Made by a program: the position numbers and the translations under genes
Notes under the pieces: generated by a model
Databases searched by the model: none
The model's input: the letters and a program-made list of their open reading frames with translations, nothing else
What the model was told of the DNA's origin: nothing
Source: Bradyrhizobium ivorense
Lineage (GTDB): Bacteria > Pseudomonadota > Alphaproteobacteria > Rhizobiales > Xanthobacteraceae
Direction of reading: 5' to 3'
DNA length: 64,000 nt
NCBI RefSeq assembly: GCF_900696085.1
Contig: NZ_CAADFC020000027.1
Location: 21,437-85,436, forward strand
In this document: positions 37,546-46,217 of the stretch, in pieces
Position numbering within the stretch: position 1 is the stretch's first letter
How the letters are laid out: each line of letters begins with the position of its first letter

Positions 37546-37923
37546 ATGAAGCGGCAGAATTTTTCGCGCCGGCCGGGCTGCGCGGTCGAGACCGCGCTCG
37601 ACCTGATCGACGGCAAATGGAAGGGCGTGATCCTGTATCACCTGCAGGCCGGCACCCAGCGCTTCGGCGAATTGCGCCGGCGGATGCCCAGCGTCACCCA
37701 GCGGATGCTGACCAAGCAGCTGCGCGCGCTCGAGCAGGACGGTCTCGTGATCCGCAAGGTCTATGCCGAGGTGCCGCCGCGGGTCGAATACACGCTGTCC
37801 GAGCTCGGTGAGAGCCTGCGTCCGGTGATCGATATTTTGAAAGCCTGGGGCGAGGGCCATCAGGAGCGGCTGTCCGGCGCGCCGGCACCCCACCTCGTGA
37901 AGAAGCCGAAGCGCGCGGCCTGA
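37546..37923 (+). CDS. HxlR family transcriptional regulator
   Basis: This 125-residue winged-helix regulator shows the family signature: GCAVETALDLIDGKWKGVIL with the conserved N-terminal Cys12, RFGELRRRMPSVTQRMLTKQLRALEQDGL recognition region, and the wing VPPRVEYTLSELGESL. Cys12 is the redox/electrophile-sensing position in relatives such as QorR and YodB. It probably controls the divergent MDR oxidoreductase. Confidence 0.9.
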   Translation: MKRQNFSRRPGCAVETALDLIDGKWKGVILYHLQAGTQRFGELRRRMPSVTQRMLTKQLRALEQDGLVIRKVYAEVPPRVEYTLSELGESLRPVIDILKAWGEGHQERLSGAPAPHLVKKPKRAA

Positions 37924-37938
37924 TCGGTCGGCAGAAGA

Positions 37939-37977
37939 ACGGCCGGGAGCTGGGCGCAGCTTCCGGCCGTCGGTTTT
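37939..37977 (+). terminator. Terminator after the HxlR gene
   Basis: ACGGCCGG-G-AGCT (37939-37951) pairs with AGCT-T-CCGGCCGT (37958-37970), a 13-bp stem, followed by CGGTTTTGTT. It lies between the convergent regulator and porin genes. Confidence 0.8.
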
Positions 37978-37998
37978 GTTACGCCTGATCAGATCGCG

Positions 37999-39597
37999 TC
38001 AGAACGCAACCTGGGTGCGCAGCGCCACCGCGTCGAACTTCGAGCCGACATCCGCGCTCGAGATCGCCGAGGCCTGCTTGGAGATGTCGCCATGCAGGTA
38101 GTCCAGCATGAAGCGGACGTTGTTGTTGACGTACCAGTTCAGCGCCGCGGTATAAACGGTCTGCCGTCCGCCCGCGATGCCGGTCGCCTGCGCGATCTGA
38201 TCGTTGAGGTTCATCTGGCTCACCCGCCCGGCGATTTCCCAGGCACCCCAGCCGCCGCTGGCGAGCGAGAACGGATCCCTCGGCTTGATGCCGCTGTAGG
38301 AGGCCGTCGACGAGTTGTAGGCATGGTTCTCACCGGTCAGCACGTAGCCGACCTGCGCATAACCGCCGTCGAACTTCAGGCTCGGCGCGCCGAACGGCGG
38401 CAGGCCGGTATTCGCAGAACGGTCGATGTTGAACCAGTAGTACTCACCCTGTGCGATGAACGGACCGTAGGTCGCCGCGGCCTCGACGCCGTAGACCTGC
38501 GCGCCGGAGACGTTGGCGATCGCACCGGTCGAGATCAGCGTGGTCGGATCGATGCGCAGCTCGGGCCGATCGCTGAGCGTGAGCGTCTGTGCCTGGGTCA
38601 GCTGGTTGCGCGGCGGCTGGATCAGCCATTCTGCATCGGCGCCGATATGCACCGAGTAATCCTTGCCGTTGATCGGGTTGCCGGCGATGCGGACGACGCT
38701 GCCATACTGCTCGGACGAGCCCGCCGGGGTGACGCTGGAGGCGGAGTGGATCTGGCCCGTGGTCGGTCCGGTGACGTAGCCGCCGATCCAGAGCTGGTCG
38801 TTCCACCAGCGGGTGCCGACGGCCGAACGGAAGTCACCGGCCGCGATGTTCTGCGCGATGATGCCGGCCGATGCGCGCTCCATGAACAGGATGTCGTTGG
38901 AGCTGGTCGACTCGTCCATCGTCCACAGCACGTCCATGATGCCGCCTTCGATCGCCATCTTGCCGCCGAACGGTTTCAAGCCGGTGTAGCTCAGATAGGC
39001 GTTCTCGATGCCCGAGGTGCCGCCGCCCGGCAGCGATCCCGGCGCTGCGCCGCCAAAACCGTCGGAGGAGCCGCCGAAGTCGTAGATCAGCGAGTAGTTC
39101 CAGTCGCCGAAGAATTTGCCGACGACGCCGATGCGCGCACGGCGAACGTTCTCGCCGCTGTCGAGCTTCTGCGGCACGGTGCCGGCGGTGTTCGGACGAT
39201 AGTCGTAACCGCCGACGTCCCAATGCACGCGGCTGGTGATGGCGACGCAGTTCTGCTCGTCAGCGGTACAGATCGTCGGCCGGTTGTTCGGCAGCGTCAC
39301 CACGACGCCGGACGGCGCGACCGGGCCCTTGACCGGGATCGCGGCATTGGCGGTCGCGACTCGCGCGGCCTTGGCGTCCGCGGCCTTCGCATTGGCGTTG
39401 GCGCTTGCCGCGGTCGCGGTGTTGGCGTTGGTCTGCTTTTGCAACTTGTCGAGCTTCTGCTCGAGCAGCTTCAGCTGCTGCTTCAGCAGCGCGATCTCTG
39501 CATCGCTGCCGCCACCGGCCGATTGCGAATGTGCCGGCGAAGCGGCGAGCGCTCCCGCCAATCCGATGGCGATTGCGCCTAGTCTTGTTGCACCCAT
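37999..39597 (-). CDS. Outer-membrane porin, OprO/OprP-like
   Basis: This 532-residue precursor has a signal peptide (MGATRLGAIAIGLAGALAAS, cleavage probably after AHS), a coiled-coil segment at about 30-65 (KQQLKLLEQKLDKLQKQ) followed by an Ala/Asn/Lys linker, then a long beta-rich region ending in Phe (VALRTQVAF), the usual outer-membrane barrel end. RRARIGVVGKFFGDWNYSLIYDFGG is typical of the phosphate-selective porin O/P family. The actual solute is not deducible. Confidence 0.85.
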   Translation of the reverse strand: MGATRLGAIAIGLAGALAASPAHSQSAGGGSDAEIALLKQQLKLLEQKLDKLQKQTNANTATAASANANAKAADAKAARVATANAAIPVKGPVAPSGVVVTLPNNRPTICTADEQNCVAITSRVHWDVGGYDYRPNTAGTVPQKLDSGENVRRARIGVVGKFFGDWNYSLIYDFGGSSDGFGGAAPGSLPGGGTSGIENAYLSYTGLKPFGGKMAIEGGIMDVLWTMDESTSSNDILFMERASAGIIAQNIAAGDFRSAVGTRWWNDQLWIGGYVTGPTTGQIHSASSVTPAGSSEQYGSVVRIAGNPINGKDYSVHIGADAEWLIQPPRNQLTQAQTLTLSDRPELRIDPTTLISTGAIANVSGAQVYGVEAAATYGPFIAQGEYYWFNIDRSANTGLPPFGAPSLKFDGGYAQVGYVLTGENHAYNSSTASYSGIKPRDPFSLASGGWGAWEIAGRVSQMNLNDQIAQATGIAGGRQTVYTAALNWYVNNNVRFMLDYLHGDISKQASAISSADVGSKFDAVALRTQVAF

Positions 39598-39693
39598 TGT
39601 GCACCCCTGTGTGTTTGAAGTCCCCGCTCACTGAATTCGAGTCCTAGATTTTGATCGTGACTGACACACGACAGCATAACCCGGGATTTCAGT

Positions 39694-39723
39694 TCCGCTT
39701 GTTGTACGCGGGCAACAAGCGGA
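39694..39723. promoter_or_regulatory. Perfect dyad between porin and protease genes
   Basis: TCCGCTTGTTG (39694-39704) and CAACAAGCGGA (39713-39723) make a perfect 11-bp inverted repeat with an 8-bp centre, in the 289-bp gap between the divergent porin and DegP genes. It could be an operator or an RNA hairpin; no T-run follows. Confidence 0.5.
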
Positions 39724-39886
39724 GCTGCTTCGTGAGATGACAAGCATCATAGAAGCCACGCGGCGCGTCAACGCGGCCACGGCGGTTTTTGCACCGGTGT
39801 GGCCGGGGGGCCAGCTAACCGGTCAGGCACCCTTCAATTGCCGCGCGAACGCGCCTATATTCCGGCGTTTTCCGCGAGAGGTGAGA

Positions 39887-41311
39887 ATGCTCCGACCCGT
39901 CCGCTTTGCTGCCCTATCCGTTCTGTCCGTGCTGGTTTTGGCAGGGAATCTTTGCCAGGCGCAGGCCCAGGACCGAACCCAGGACCGCCGGGTGCCGTCC
40001 TCGCAGGCGGAGCTCAGGCTGTCCTACGCGCCGATCGTGCAGCGCGTGCAGCCGGCGGTTGTCAACGTCTATGCCGCCAAGACCGTCCAGAACCGCAATC
40101 CGCTGCTCGACGATCCGATCTTCCGCCGCTTCTTCGGCGTGCCGGGACAGCAGCCGGAGCAGATGCAGCGCTCGCTCGGCTCCGGCGTGATGGTCGATTC
40201 GACCGGACTTGTGGTCACAAACAATCACGTGATCGAGGGCGCCGACCAGGTGAAGGTCTCGCTCGCCGACAAGCGGGAATACGAGGCCGAGATCGTCTTG
40301 AAGGACAGCCGCACCGACCTCGCCGTGCTCAGGCTGAAGAACACCAACAAGGAGAAGTTCACGACCCTCGACTTTGCCAATTCCGACGAGCTTCTGGTCG
40401 GCGACGTCGTGCTCGCGATCGGTAACCCGTTCGGCGTCGGCCAGACCGTCACCCACGGCATCGTCTCGGCCTTGGCGCGCACTCAAGTCGGAATCACGGA
40501 TTATCAATTCTTCATTCAGACCGACGCCGCGATCAATCCGGGCAATTCCGGCGGTGCGCTGGTCGACATGACCGGGCGGCTTGCCGGCATCAACACCGCG
40601 ATCTTCTCGCGCTCCGGCGGTTCGCAGGGCATCGGCTTTGCGATTCCCGCCAACATGGTGCGGGTGGTGGTGGCCTCGGCCAAGAGCGGCGGCAAGGCGG
40701 TGAAGCGGCCATGGCTCGGCGCGCGGCTGCAGGCGGTGACGCCCGAGATCGCCGAGACGCTCGGACTGAAGCTGCCGACCGGCGCACTGGTCGCCAACGT
40801 CGCGCCGAACAGCCCGGCGGCGAAGGCTGGGCTGAAACTGTCCGACCTGATCGTTTCGATCGACGGCCAGACCATCGACGACCCCAACGCGTTCGACTAC
40901 CGCTTCGCCACCCGTCCGCTCGGCGGCACCGCCGATATCGAGGTGCAGCGCAGCGGCAAGCCGGTCAAGCTCGCGGTGCCGCTGGAGACCGCGCCCGACA
41001 CCAACCGCGACGAGATCGTGCTGACCGCGCGCTCGCCGTTCCAGGGCGCCAAGGTCGCCAACATCTCGCCGGCGCTGGCCGACGAGCTGCATCTCGATGC
41101 CGGCGCCGAGGGCGTCGTGGTGACTGATCTCGCCGATGACGGCACCGCGGCCAATGTCGGCTTCCAGAAGGGCGACATCATCCTTGCGGTCAACAACCAG
41201 AAGATCGCGCGGACCGGCGACCTCGAGAAGGCCTCGAAGACGGGCACGCGGATCTGGCGAATCACCCTGGTGCGCGGCGGCCAGCAGATCAACGTGACGC
41301 TCGGCGGATGA
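39887..41311 (+). CDS. DegP/HtrA-type periplasmic serine protease
   Basis: This 474-residue protein has a signal peptide (hydrophobic core LSVLSVLVLAG, cleavage near AQAQ), a trypsin-like domain with catalytic H114 (TNNHVIEGA), D144 (SRTDLAVLRL) and S221 (NPGNSGGALV), then two PDZ domains (from about 285 and 390). It degrades or refolds misfolded envelope proteins. Start 39887 has GAGAGGTGAG upstream and puts the signal peptide at the N-terminus. rarA begins 7 bp after its stop. Confidence 0.93.
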   Translation: MLRPVRFAALSVLSVLVLAGNLCQAQAQDRTQDRRVPSSQAELRLSYAPIVQRVQPAVVNVYAAKTVQNRNPLLDDPIFRRFFGVPGQQPEQMQRSLGSGVMVDSTGLVVTNNHVIEGADQVKVSLADKREYEAEIVLKDSRTDLAVLRLKNTNKEKFTTLDFANSDELLVGDVVLAIGNPFGVGQTVTHGIVSALARTQVGITDYQFFIQTDAAINPGNSGGALVDMTGRLAGINTAIFSRSGGSQGIGFAIPANMVRVVVASAKSGGKAVKRPWLGARLQAVTPEIAETLGLKLPTGALVANVAPNSPAAKAGLKLSDLIVSIDGQTIDDPNAFDYRFATRPLGGTADIEVQRSGKPVKLAVPLETAPDTNRDEIVLTARSPFQGAKVANISPALADELHLDAGAEGVVVTDLADDGTAANVGFQKGDIILAVNNQKIARTGDLEKASKTGTRIWRITLVRGGQQINVTLGG

Positions 41312-41318
41312 GTCCCAG

Positions 41319-42653
41319 GTGAGCGCAAAGCAGCCGCGAGAAGCCAGTAACCTCTTTGCTGCGGCAGGGATGGAGCAGGACGCGCCGCATCCGCTGCCGG
41401 ATCGCTTGCGTCCGCGGTCGCTTGCCGATGTCGTCGGCCAGGATCACATCCTCGGCCCCGACGGCGCGCTGACCCGCATGCTGGAGACGCGCACGCTGGG
41501 CTCGCTGGTGTTTTGGGGACCGCCCGGTACCGGCAAGACCACCGTGGCGCGGCTGCTCGCCGATGCCACCGAGCTGCACTTCGAGCAGATCTCGGCGGTG
41601 TTCTCCGGCGTCGCCGATCTGAAGAAGGCGTTCGATGCCGCGCGCGCCCGCCGCGAGACCGGCAAGGGCACGCTGCTGTTCGTCGACGAGGTGCACAGAT
41701 TCAATCGCGCGCAGCAGGACTCCTTTCTGCCGGTGATGGAGGACGGCACCGTGGTGCTGGTCGGCGCCACCACCGAGAACCCGTCGTTCGAGCTCAACGC
41801 GGCGCTGCTGTCGCGCGCCCGCGTGCTGGTGTTCCATTCGCTGGATGCTGCCGCGATCGAGAAATTGTTCACCAATGCCGAGAAGATCGAGGGCAAGGCG
41901 CTGCCGCTCGACGCCGAGGCGCGCGCGGTGCTGGTGCGGATGGCCGATGGCGACGGCCGCGCCTCGCTGACCTTGGCCGAGGAGGTTTGGCGCGCCGCGC
42001 GCAAGGGCGAGGTGTTCAATGCCGCGCAGTTGCAGGACATCCTGCAACGCCGCGCGCCGATCTACGACAAGTCGGCGGACGGCCATTACAATCTGATCTC
42101 GGCGCTGCATAAATCGGTGCGCGGCTCCGATCCGGATGCGGCGCTGTATTATTTGGCGCGGATGTTCGATGCCGGCGAGGACCCGCTATTCCTGGCGCGG
42201 CGCGTGGTGCGCATGGCGGTGGAGGATATCGGGCTGGCCGATCCGCAGGCGCTGGTGATCTGCAACGCCGCCAAGGATGCCTATGATTTCCTCGGCTCGC
42301 CCGAGGGCGAGCTCGCGATCGCGCAGGCCGTGATCTACCTCGCCACCGCGCCGAAATCGAATGCCGCCTACACCGCGTTTGGCGCGGCGATGGCCGCCGC
42401 CAAGCAGGGCGGCTCGCTGCTGCCGCCGAAGCATATTTTGAACTCGCCGACCAAGCTGATGAAGTCGGAGGGCTACGGCTCCGGCTATCGGTACGATCAC
42501 GACATGCCCGACGCGTTCTCCGGCCAGGACTACTTCCCGGAAGCGCTGGGCCGCCAGACCTTCTACGATCCGCCCGACCGAGGCTTCGAGCGCGAGATCC
42601 GCAAGCGGCTGGACTACTGGGCCAAGCTGCGGGCGCAGCGTGGAGGCGGCTGA
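41319..42653 (+). CDS. rarA: Replication-associated recombination protein A (AAA+ ATPase)
   Basis: RarA/MgsA (444 aa) acts at stalled replication forks. Walker A is WGPPGTGKTTVARLLA near residue 68, Walker B is LLFVDEVHRFNRAQQD, sensor 1 is VGATTENPSFELN, and the C-terminal tetramerisation region (RMAVEDIGLADPQAL) is intact. It starts with GTG at 41319, keeping the conserved LFAAAG segment; the ATG at 41370 would remove it. It is likely cotranscribed with the protease gene. Confidence 0.95.
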   Translation: MSAKQPREASNLFAAAGMEQDAPHPLPDRLRPRSLADVVGQDHILGPDGALTRMLETRTLGSLVFWGPPGTGKTTVARLLADATELHFEQISAVFSGVADLKKAFDAARARRETGKGTLLFVDEVHRFNRAQQDSFLPVMEDGTVVLVGATTENPSFELNAALLSRARVLVFHSLDAAAIEKLFTNAEKIEGKALPLDAEARAVLVRMADGDGRASLTLAEEVWRAARKGEVFNAAQLQDILQRRAPIYDKSADGHYNLISALHKSVRGSDPDAALYYLARMFDAGEDPLFLARRVVRMAVEDIGLADPQALVICNAAKDAYDFLGSPEGELAIAQAVIYLATAPKSNAAYTAFGAAMAAAKQGGSLLPPKHILNSPTKLMKSEGYGSGYRYDHDMPDAFSGQDYFPEALGRQTFYDPPDRGFEREIRKRLDYWAKLRAQRGGG

Positions 42654-42704
42654 CATCTCCCTGAAATAGCTCTATGCTATTGCGGCAACCTCCGGGGGAA
42701 TAGC

Positions 42705-43382
42705 ATGGATAACATCTGGCTGACCGCTGCCATTGTCGGAGTACCGCTGCTGGCAGGCCTCGGCTTGATAGCGGCGCTGGTGCGCAGGATCCTCAACAAT
42801 CCCGACATTCCCAACGGCATCGCCATCGTGCTTGGCGTTGCGGCCTTGCTGTGTGTTGCGCCGACCATTCTCAATCTCGCCATCAAGCTGCCGGGAGGCG
42901 GCGAGATCAGCCTGGTCCGCGAGCAGCTGCAGACCCAGAGCCAGCAGATCAAGGCCGACGTCGGCGAGCAGGGGGCCGACGTCAGGAGACAGATCGTGGC
43001 ACTCCGCCAGCGCGTCGAGGCGCTCGAGAAGGCCACCAAGGTCACCGTGCCAGCGGCCGAGAAGGCGGAGACCGACGCCAACAAGAGCAAGGTCGTCGTC
43101 GTGCTGTATGTCGCCGATCGTAAGGACCTTGCCATGCAGATGCAGGATTATCTGCTGCAGAAGGGCTATAGCGCCAACGCGGTCTATACCGACTTCACCG
43201 AGCTCGGCGACGCCAATCGCCTGTCGTCGGGCACGGTCGCCTTTGTCTCGGGCGAGAACGACTCCTCGCTGCGCAATGAAGTCGAGAAGGTGCTGCGCGC
43301 CAAATTCCCGCAGGTGCAAAAGGTGGTCGATGCCAGCACGCCGAAGCTCGCCAGCACTGCGGTTCAGGTCCGGCTGTTCTGA
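42705..43382 (+). CDS. Membrane protein of unknown function with coiled coil
   Basis: This 225-residue protein has two hydrophobic helices (about 5-26 and 37-60), a predicted coiled coil (VREQLQTQSQQIKADVGEQ through RQRVEALEKATK, about 68-112), and a C-terminal alpha/beta part (VVVLYVADRKDLAMQMQDYLLQKGYSANAVYTDFTEL) that loosely resembles LytR C-terminal-type domains. I do not recognise a function. It is separate from rarA (51 bp) and convergent with the hydrolase gene. Confidence 0.75.
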   Translation: MDNIWLTAAIVGVPLLAGLGLIAALVRRILNNPDIPNGIAIVLGVAALLCVAPTILNLAIKLPGGGEISLVREQLQTQSQQIKADVGEQGADVRRQIVALRQRVEALEKATKVTVPAAEKAETDANKSKVVVVLYVADRKDLAMQMQDYLLQKGYSANAVYTDFTELGDANRLSSGTVAFVSGENDSSLRNEVEKVLRAKFPQVQKVVDASTPKLASTAVQVRLF

Positions 43383-43390
43383 TCGTCGGG

Positions 43391-44332
43391 CTATTCGACC
43401 GACTTCACGAACTCCAGCACCTGATCGGTCAGCCGGGTGTCCGCGGTGTTGATCGCATAGACCTCCGACATGTGGCTGTGCTGCGGCAGCATGAACGCGT
43501 GCGCGCAGCCGCTCGGCCGCTTGCAAAGGGCCTGCTTCAGCAGTTCGAACTGCGCGACGAAACGCGGCGGATCGAGCTCGGCCGCGGTGATCAACAGCGG
43601 GATCGGGCTTGCGACCAGGCCCTGCAGCGAGGAGCGCTCCGTGTAGCGCGACGGGTCGGAGCCGTAATAGGCGAGCTCGGCATCGCCCGCCGGCGAGGCC
43701 GTCAGGTCATAGATCCCCGACACCATGATCGCGCCGGCAATGCCGCCGCCTTTCACCTTGTAGAACTCCGGGTGCGAGACATAGTTCGCGACGTGGATTG
43801 CGCCGGCCGACTGGCCCATCAGGAAGATCCGCGCCGGATCGCCGCCACGCGTGGCGATGTTGTCCGCCACCCACTGCACGATCGAGCCCATGTCCTCGGC
43901 GCCGGCCGGCCAGGGGAAGGCGGGCGCCAGCCGGTAGGTGGCATTGACGCCGACAAAGCCGTTCTTCACCGCCCACAGCATGATGTTGTCGTAGAACGGG
44001 CTGCCGGGATTGCGCTTGTTGCCGGCGACGAAGCCGCCGCCATGAATGTAGATCAGCACCGGCCGCGCCGGCGATGCTGCGTCCGGCGTGAAGACGTCGA
44101 GCAGATGGCGATCCGCCGGACCGTATTTGACGTCGCGCGCGACCTTGACGCCGGGATAGGGCTCCTGCTGCTGCAGCGGCGCATAGAGCGCGGCCGTCTT
44201 GGGCGGGTCGATGACCCGGCCGAGCTCCAGCAGCTTCCAGGCCAGCTCCTCCGGCATCGGGCTTTGCTGCGCGAGTGCCGGGCCCGCGATCATCGCGGCC
44301 AGCGCCGCCAAAGCCGATAGTGCCAGTTTCAT
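43391..44332 (-). CDS. Exported alpha/beta hydrolase (HSL-type esterase)
   Basis: This 313-residue precursor has a signal peptide ending ALAQ. The oxyanion motif is YIHGGGFVAG, the nucleophile is in GQSAG, the acid is in TAAELDPPRF, and the histidine is in QHSHMSEV. This pattern fits the hormone-sensitive lipase/carboxylesterase type acting on small esters in the periplasm. It appears monocistronic. Confidence 0.88.
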   Translation of the reverse strand: MKLALSALAALAAMIAGPALAQQSPMPEELAWKLLELGRVIDPPKTAALYAPLQQQEPYPGVKVARDVKYGPADRHLLDVFTPDAASPARPVLIYIHGGGFVAGNKRNPGSPFYDNIMLWAVKNGFVGVNATYRLAPAFPWPAGAEDMGSIVQWVADNIATRGGDPARIFLMGQSAGAIHVANYVSHPEFYKVKGGGIAGAIMVSGIYDLTASPAGDAELAYYGSDPSRYTERSSLQGLVASPIPLLITAAELDPPRFVAQFELLKQALCKRPSGCAHAFMLPQHSHMSEVYAINTADTRLTDQVLEFVKSVE

Positions 44333-44414
44333 TGCAATGCTTCCTTCTGAAGGCCGAACCTAGCCAGTCCGGTGCCAAACCAAATTTGTACTGATTCCTT
44401 GATGGTAGCCATGC

Positions 44415-44440
44415 GATTACTGTTTACGTAAGTCGTAATC
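44415..44440. promoter_or_regulatory. Nested 26-bp dyad upstream of the HigA-like gene
   Basis: GATTAC (44415-44420) and GTAATC (44435-44440) are symmetric around TTACGTAA (44424-44431), all sharing one centre. It lies 48 bp before the HigA-like ATG and is a good candidate for autoregulatory binding by that HTH protein. Inference from symmetry and position. Confidence 0.5.
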
Positions 44441-44488
44441 TCTGCTCTCTCCACGTTGGTCAAACGGCTTCTGTTTGCGAAAGACACC

Positions 44489-44806
44489 ATGCCTCGTACA
44501 CCGATCCATCCCGGGGAGCATCTGGCGGAAGAGCTGCGTGAGCTCGGCATCACGGCTGCCGAATTGTCGCGCCAGATCGACGTTCCTGTGAACCGCATTA
44601 CCGGCATTATTCATGGCCAGCGCGGCATCACAGCCGACACTGCGCTCCGGCTCGGGCACTGGTTTGGTACGGCGCCGCAGTTCTGGATGAATTTGCAGCA
44701 GCTCTACGAACTCCGGCTCGCTGAAATCGAGGTGGGTGCACAGATCGCGGCTTTGCCGCGTCGCGCGAGTCGGTCGTCGGCCCGCAAGCTTGGAAAAACC
44801 GCATGA
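44489..44806 (+). CDS. HigA family addiction-module antitoxin-like HTH protein (orphan)
   Basis: This 105-residue protein matches the HigA family: HPGEHLAEELRELGITAAELSRQIDVPVNRITGIIHGQRGITADTALRLGHWFGTAPQFWMNLQQ. A HigB toxin normally sits directly upstream; the 156 bp there are too short for one and no toxin-like frame is seen, so this copy is an orphan. Its stop overlaps the ATG of the pseudouridine synthase gene by 4 bp, so it may be a repressor of that operon. Confidence 0.88.
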   Translation: MPRTPIHPGEHLAEELRELGITAAELSRQIDVPVNRITGIIHGQRGITADTALRLGHWFGTAPQFWMNLQQLYELRLAEIEVGAQIAALPRRASRSSARKLGKTA

Positions 44807-46050
44807 GCCGCCGCATCAAGAGAACGACATCGCCGGGCAATCGCGCCAAGGGGCGTGAGAAGGGCCGCGACAAGGCTTCTGGCAAGGCCCGCAGCAAAAG
44901 CGCGTCGGAGCATCGCGGCCGTAAGGCGGACGATCGCAAGTCCGGCGACCGCCCGTTCGCGCAACGCGCTCCGGGCAAGCCGCCGCGCTTCGCCGAACCG
45001 CGCCGGCAAGAGCGGCCGGAGCCCGCTGCGGCCAAGGTTGCGAGCGAGCTGCCGCTGCCGACCAAGGTGCAGACCGTCGTCGTCACCGCCGACGAGGACA
45101 ACATGCGAGTCGACCGCTTCCTGGAGGCGCGGTTTCCGGGCCTGTCGTTCTCCCACATCCAGCGCATCGTCCGGAAGGGCGAGCTCCGCGTTAACGGCAA
45201 GCGTGCCGATTCCAAGGACCGGCTGGAGGAGGGCCAGAGCGTCCGTATCCCGCCGCTGCGGCTCGATGCGCCGAAGACCGCCGGCGTGCTGTCGGAAGCC
45301 GAGACCAGGACGCTGCAGGCGCTGAAGGAGATGACGCTCTACGAGGACGACGACGTGCTGGTGCTGAATAAGCCGGCCGGCCTCGCGGTGCAGGGCGGCT
45401 CCGGCATGACGCGCCATGTCGACCAGATGCTGGAGGTGATGCGCGACGCCAAGGGCCAGAAGCCGCGGCTGGTTCACCGCATCGACCGCGAAACCTCGGG
45501 TTGCCTCTTGATCGCCAAGACGCGCTTTGCCGCCTCGTACCTGACCGGCGCGTTCCGCCATCGGTCGGCGCGAAAAATCTACTGGGCGCTGGTCGCCGGC
45601 GTGCCGAAGCCGAAGCAGGGCCGCATTTCGACCTATCTCGCCAAGGAGGAGAGCGAGGAGGACACCATCATGCGGATCGCGGCGCATGGCGACGAGGGCG
45701 CCAGCCACGCCGTGACCTATTACGCCGTGGTCGAGACCTCGGCGACGAAGCTCGCCTGGGTCTCGCTCAAGCCGGTGACCGGCCGCACCCATCAACTGCG
45801 CGCCCACATGGCGCATATCAATCACGCCATCGTCGGCGATCCCAAATACTTCAACAAGGAAAACTGGGAGCTGCCCGGCGGCCTGCAGAATCGGCTGCAT
45901 CTGCTCGCCCGGCGCATCGTGATCCCGCATCCGCGCGGCGGCGTGATCGACGCCACCGCGCCGTTGCCGCCGCACATGCAGCAATCCTGGAATCTGCTCG
46001 GGCTCGAGGCCGAGCGGTTCGACCCGATCGAGAACGCGCCGGAGGAGTGA
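44803..46050 (+). CDS. RluC/RluD-type 23S rRNA pseudouridine synthase
   Basis: This 415-residue enzyme isomerises uridines in 23S rRNA. A basic, disordered N-terminal extension of about 75 residues precedes an S4 RNA-binding domain (MRVDRFLEARFPGLSFSHIQ, about 102-150). The catalytic motif HRIDRETSGCLLIAK holds the active Asp. The S4 plus RluA-like arrangement and PVTGRTHQLRAHMAHI fit RluC (U955/2504/2580 in E. coli), but RluD cannot be excluded. It is translationally coupled to the upstream HigA-like gene. Confidence 0.88.
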   Translation: MSRRIKRTTSPGNRAKGREKGRDKASGKARSKSASEHRGRKADDRKSGDRPFAQRAPGKPPRFAEPRRQERPEPAAAKVASELPLPTKVQTVVVTADEDNMRVDRFLEARFPGLSFSHIQRIVRKGELRVNGKRADSKDRLEEGQSVRIPPLRLDAPKTAGVLSEAETRTLQALKEMTLYEDDDVLVLNKPAGLAVQGGSGMTRHVDQMLEVMRDAKGQKPRLVHRIDRETSGCLLIAKTRFAASYLTGAFRHRSARKIYWALVAGVPKPKQGRISTYLAKEESEEDTIMRIAAHGDEGASHAVTYYAVVETSATKLAWVSLKPVTGRTHQLRAHMAHINHAIVGDPKYFNKENWELPGGLQNRLHLLARRIVIPHPRGGVIDATAPLPPHMQQSWNLLGLEAERFDPIENAPEE

Positions 46051-46217
46051 TAGGCCGAAGCGTTTCGAGCGAGGCCGATCCCGTTTCACATCAAGAAAAC
46101 GTGTCGTCGAATGGACGTCGGGCACAGCAACAACGATCAAACGTTGCCGGCTGCTGCGGCTATCGTGCCGCGCGCTCGCCGATCGCCGGCCTGCCGTGAT
46201 GATCAAAGGGGTTGTCG

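Noticed and set aside
44333..44488. Possible HigB toxin upstream of the HigA-like gene
   Set aside because: Only 156 bp are available and no toxin-like frame is present; a full HigB needs about 280 bp.
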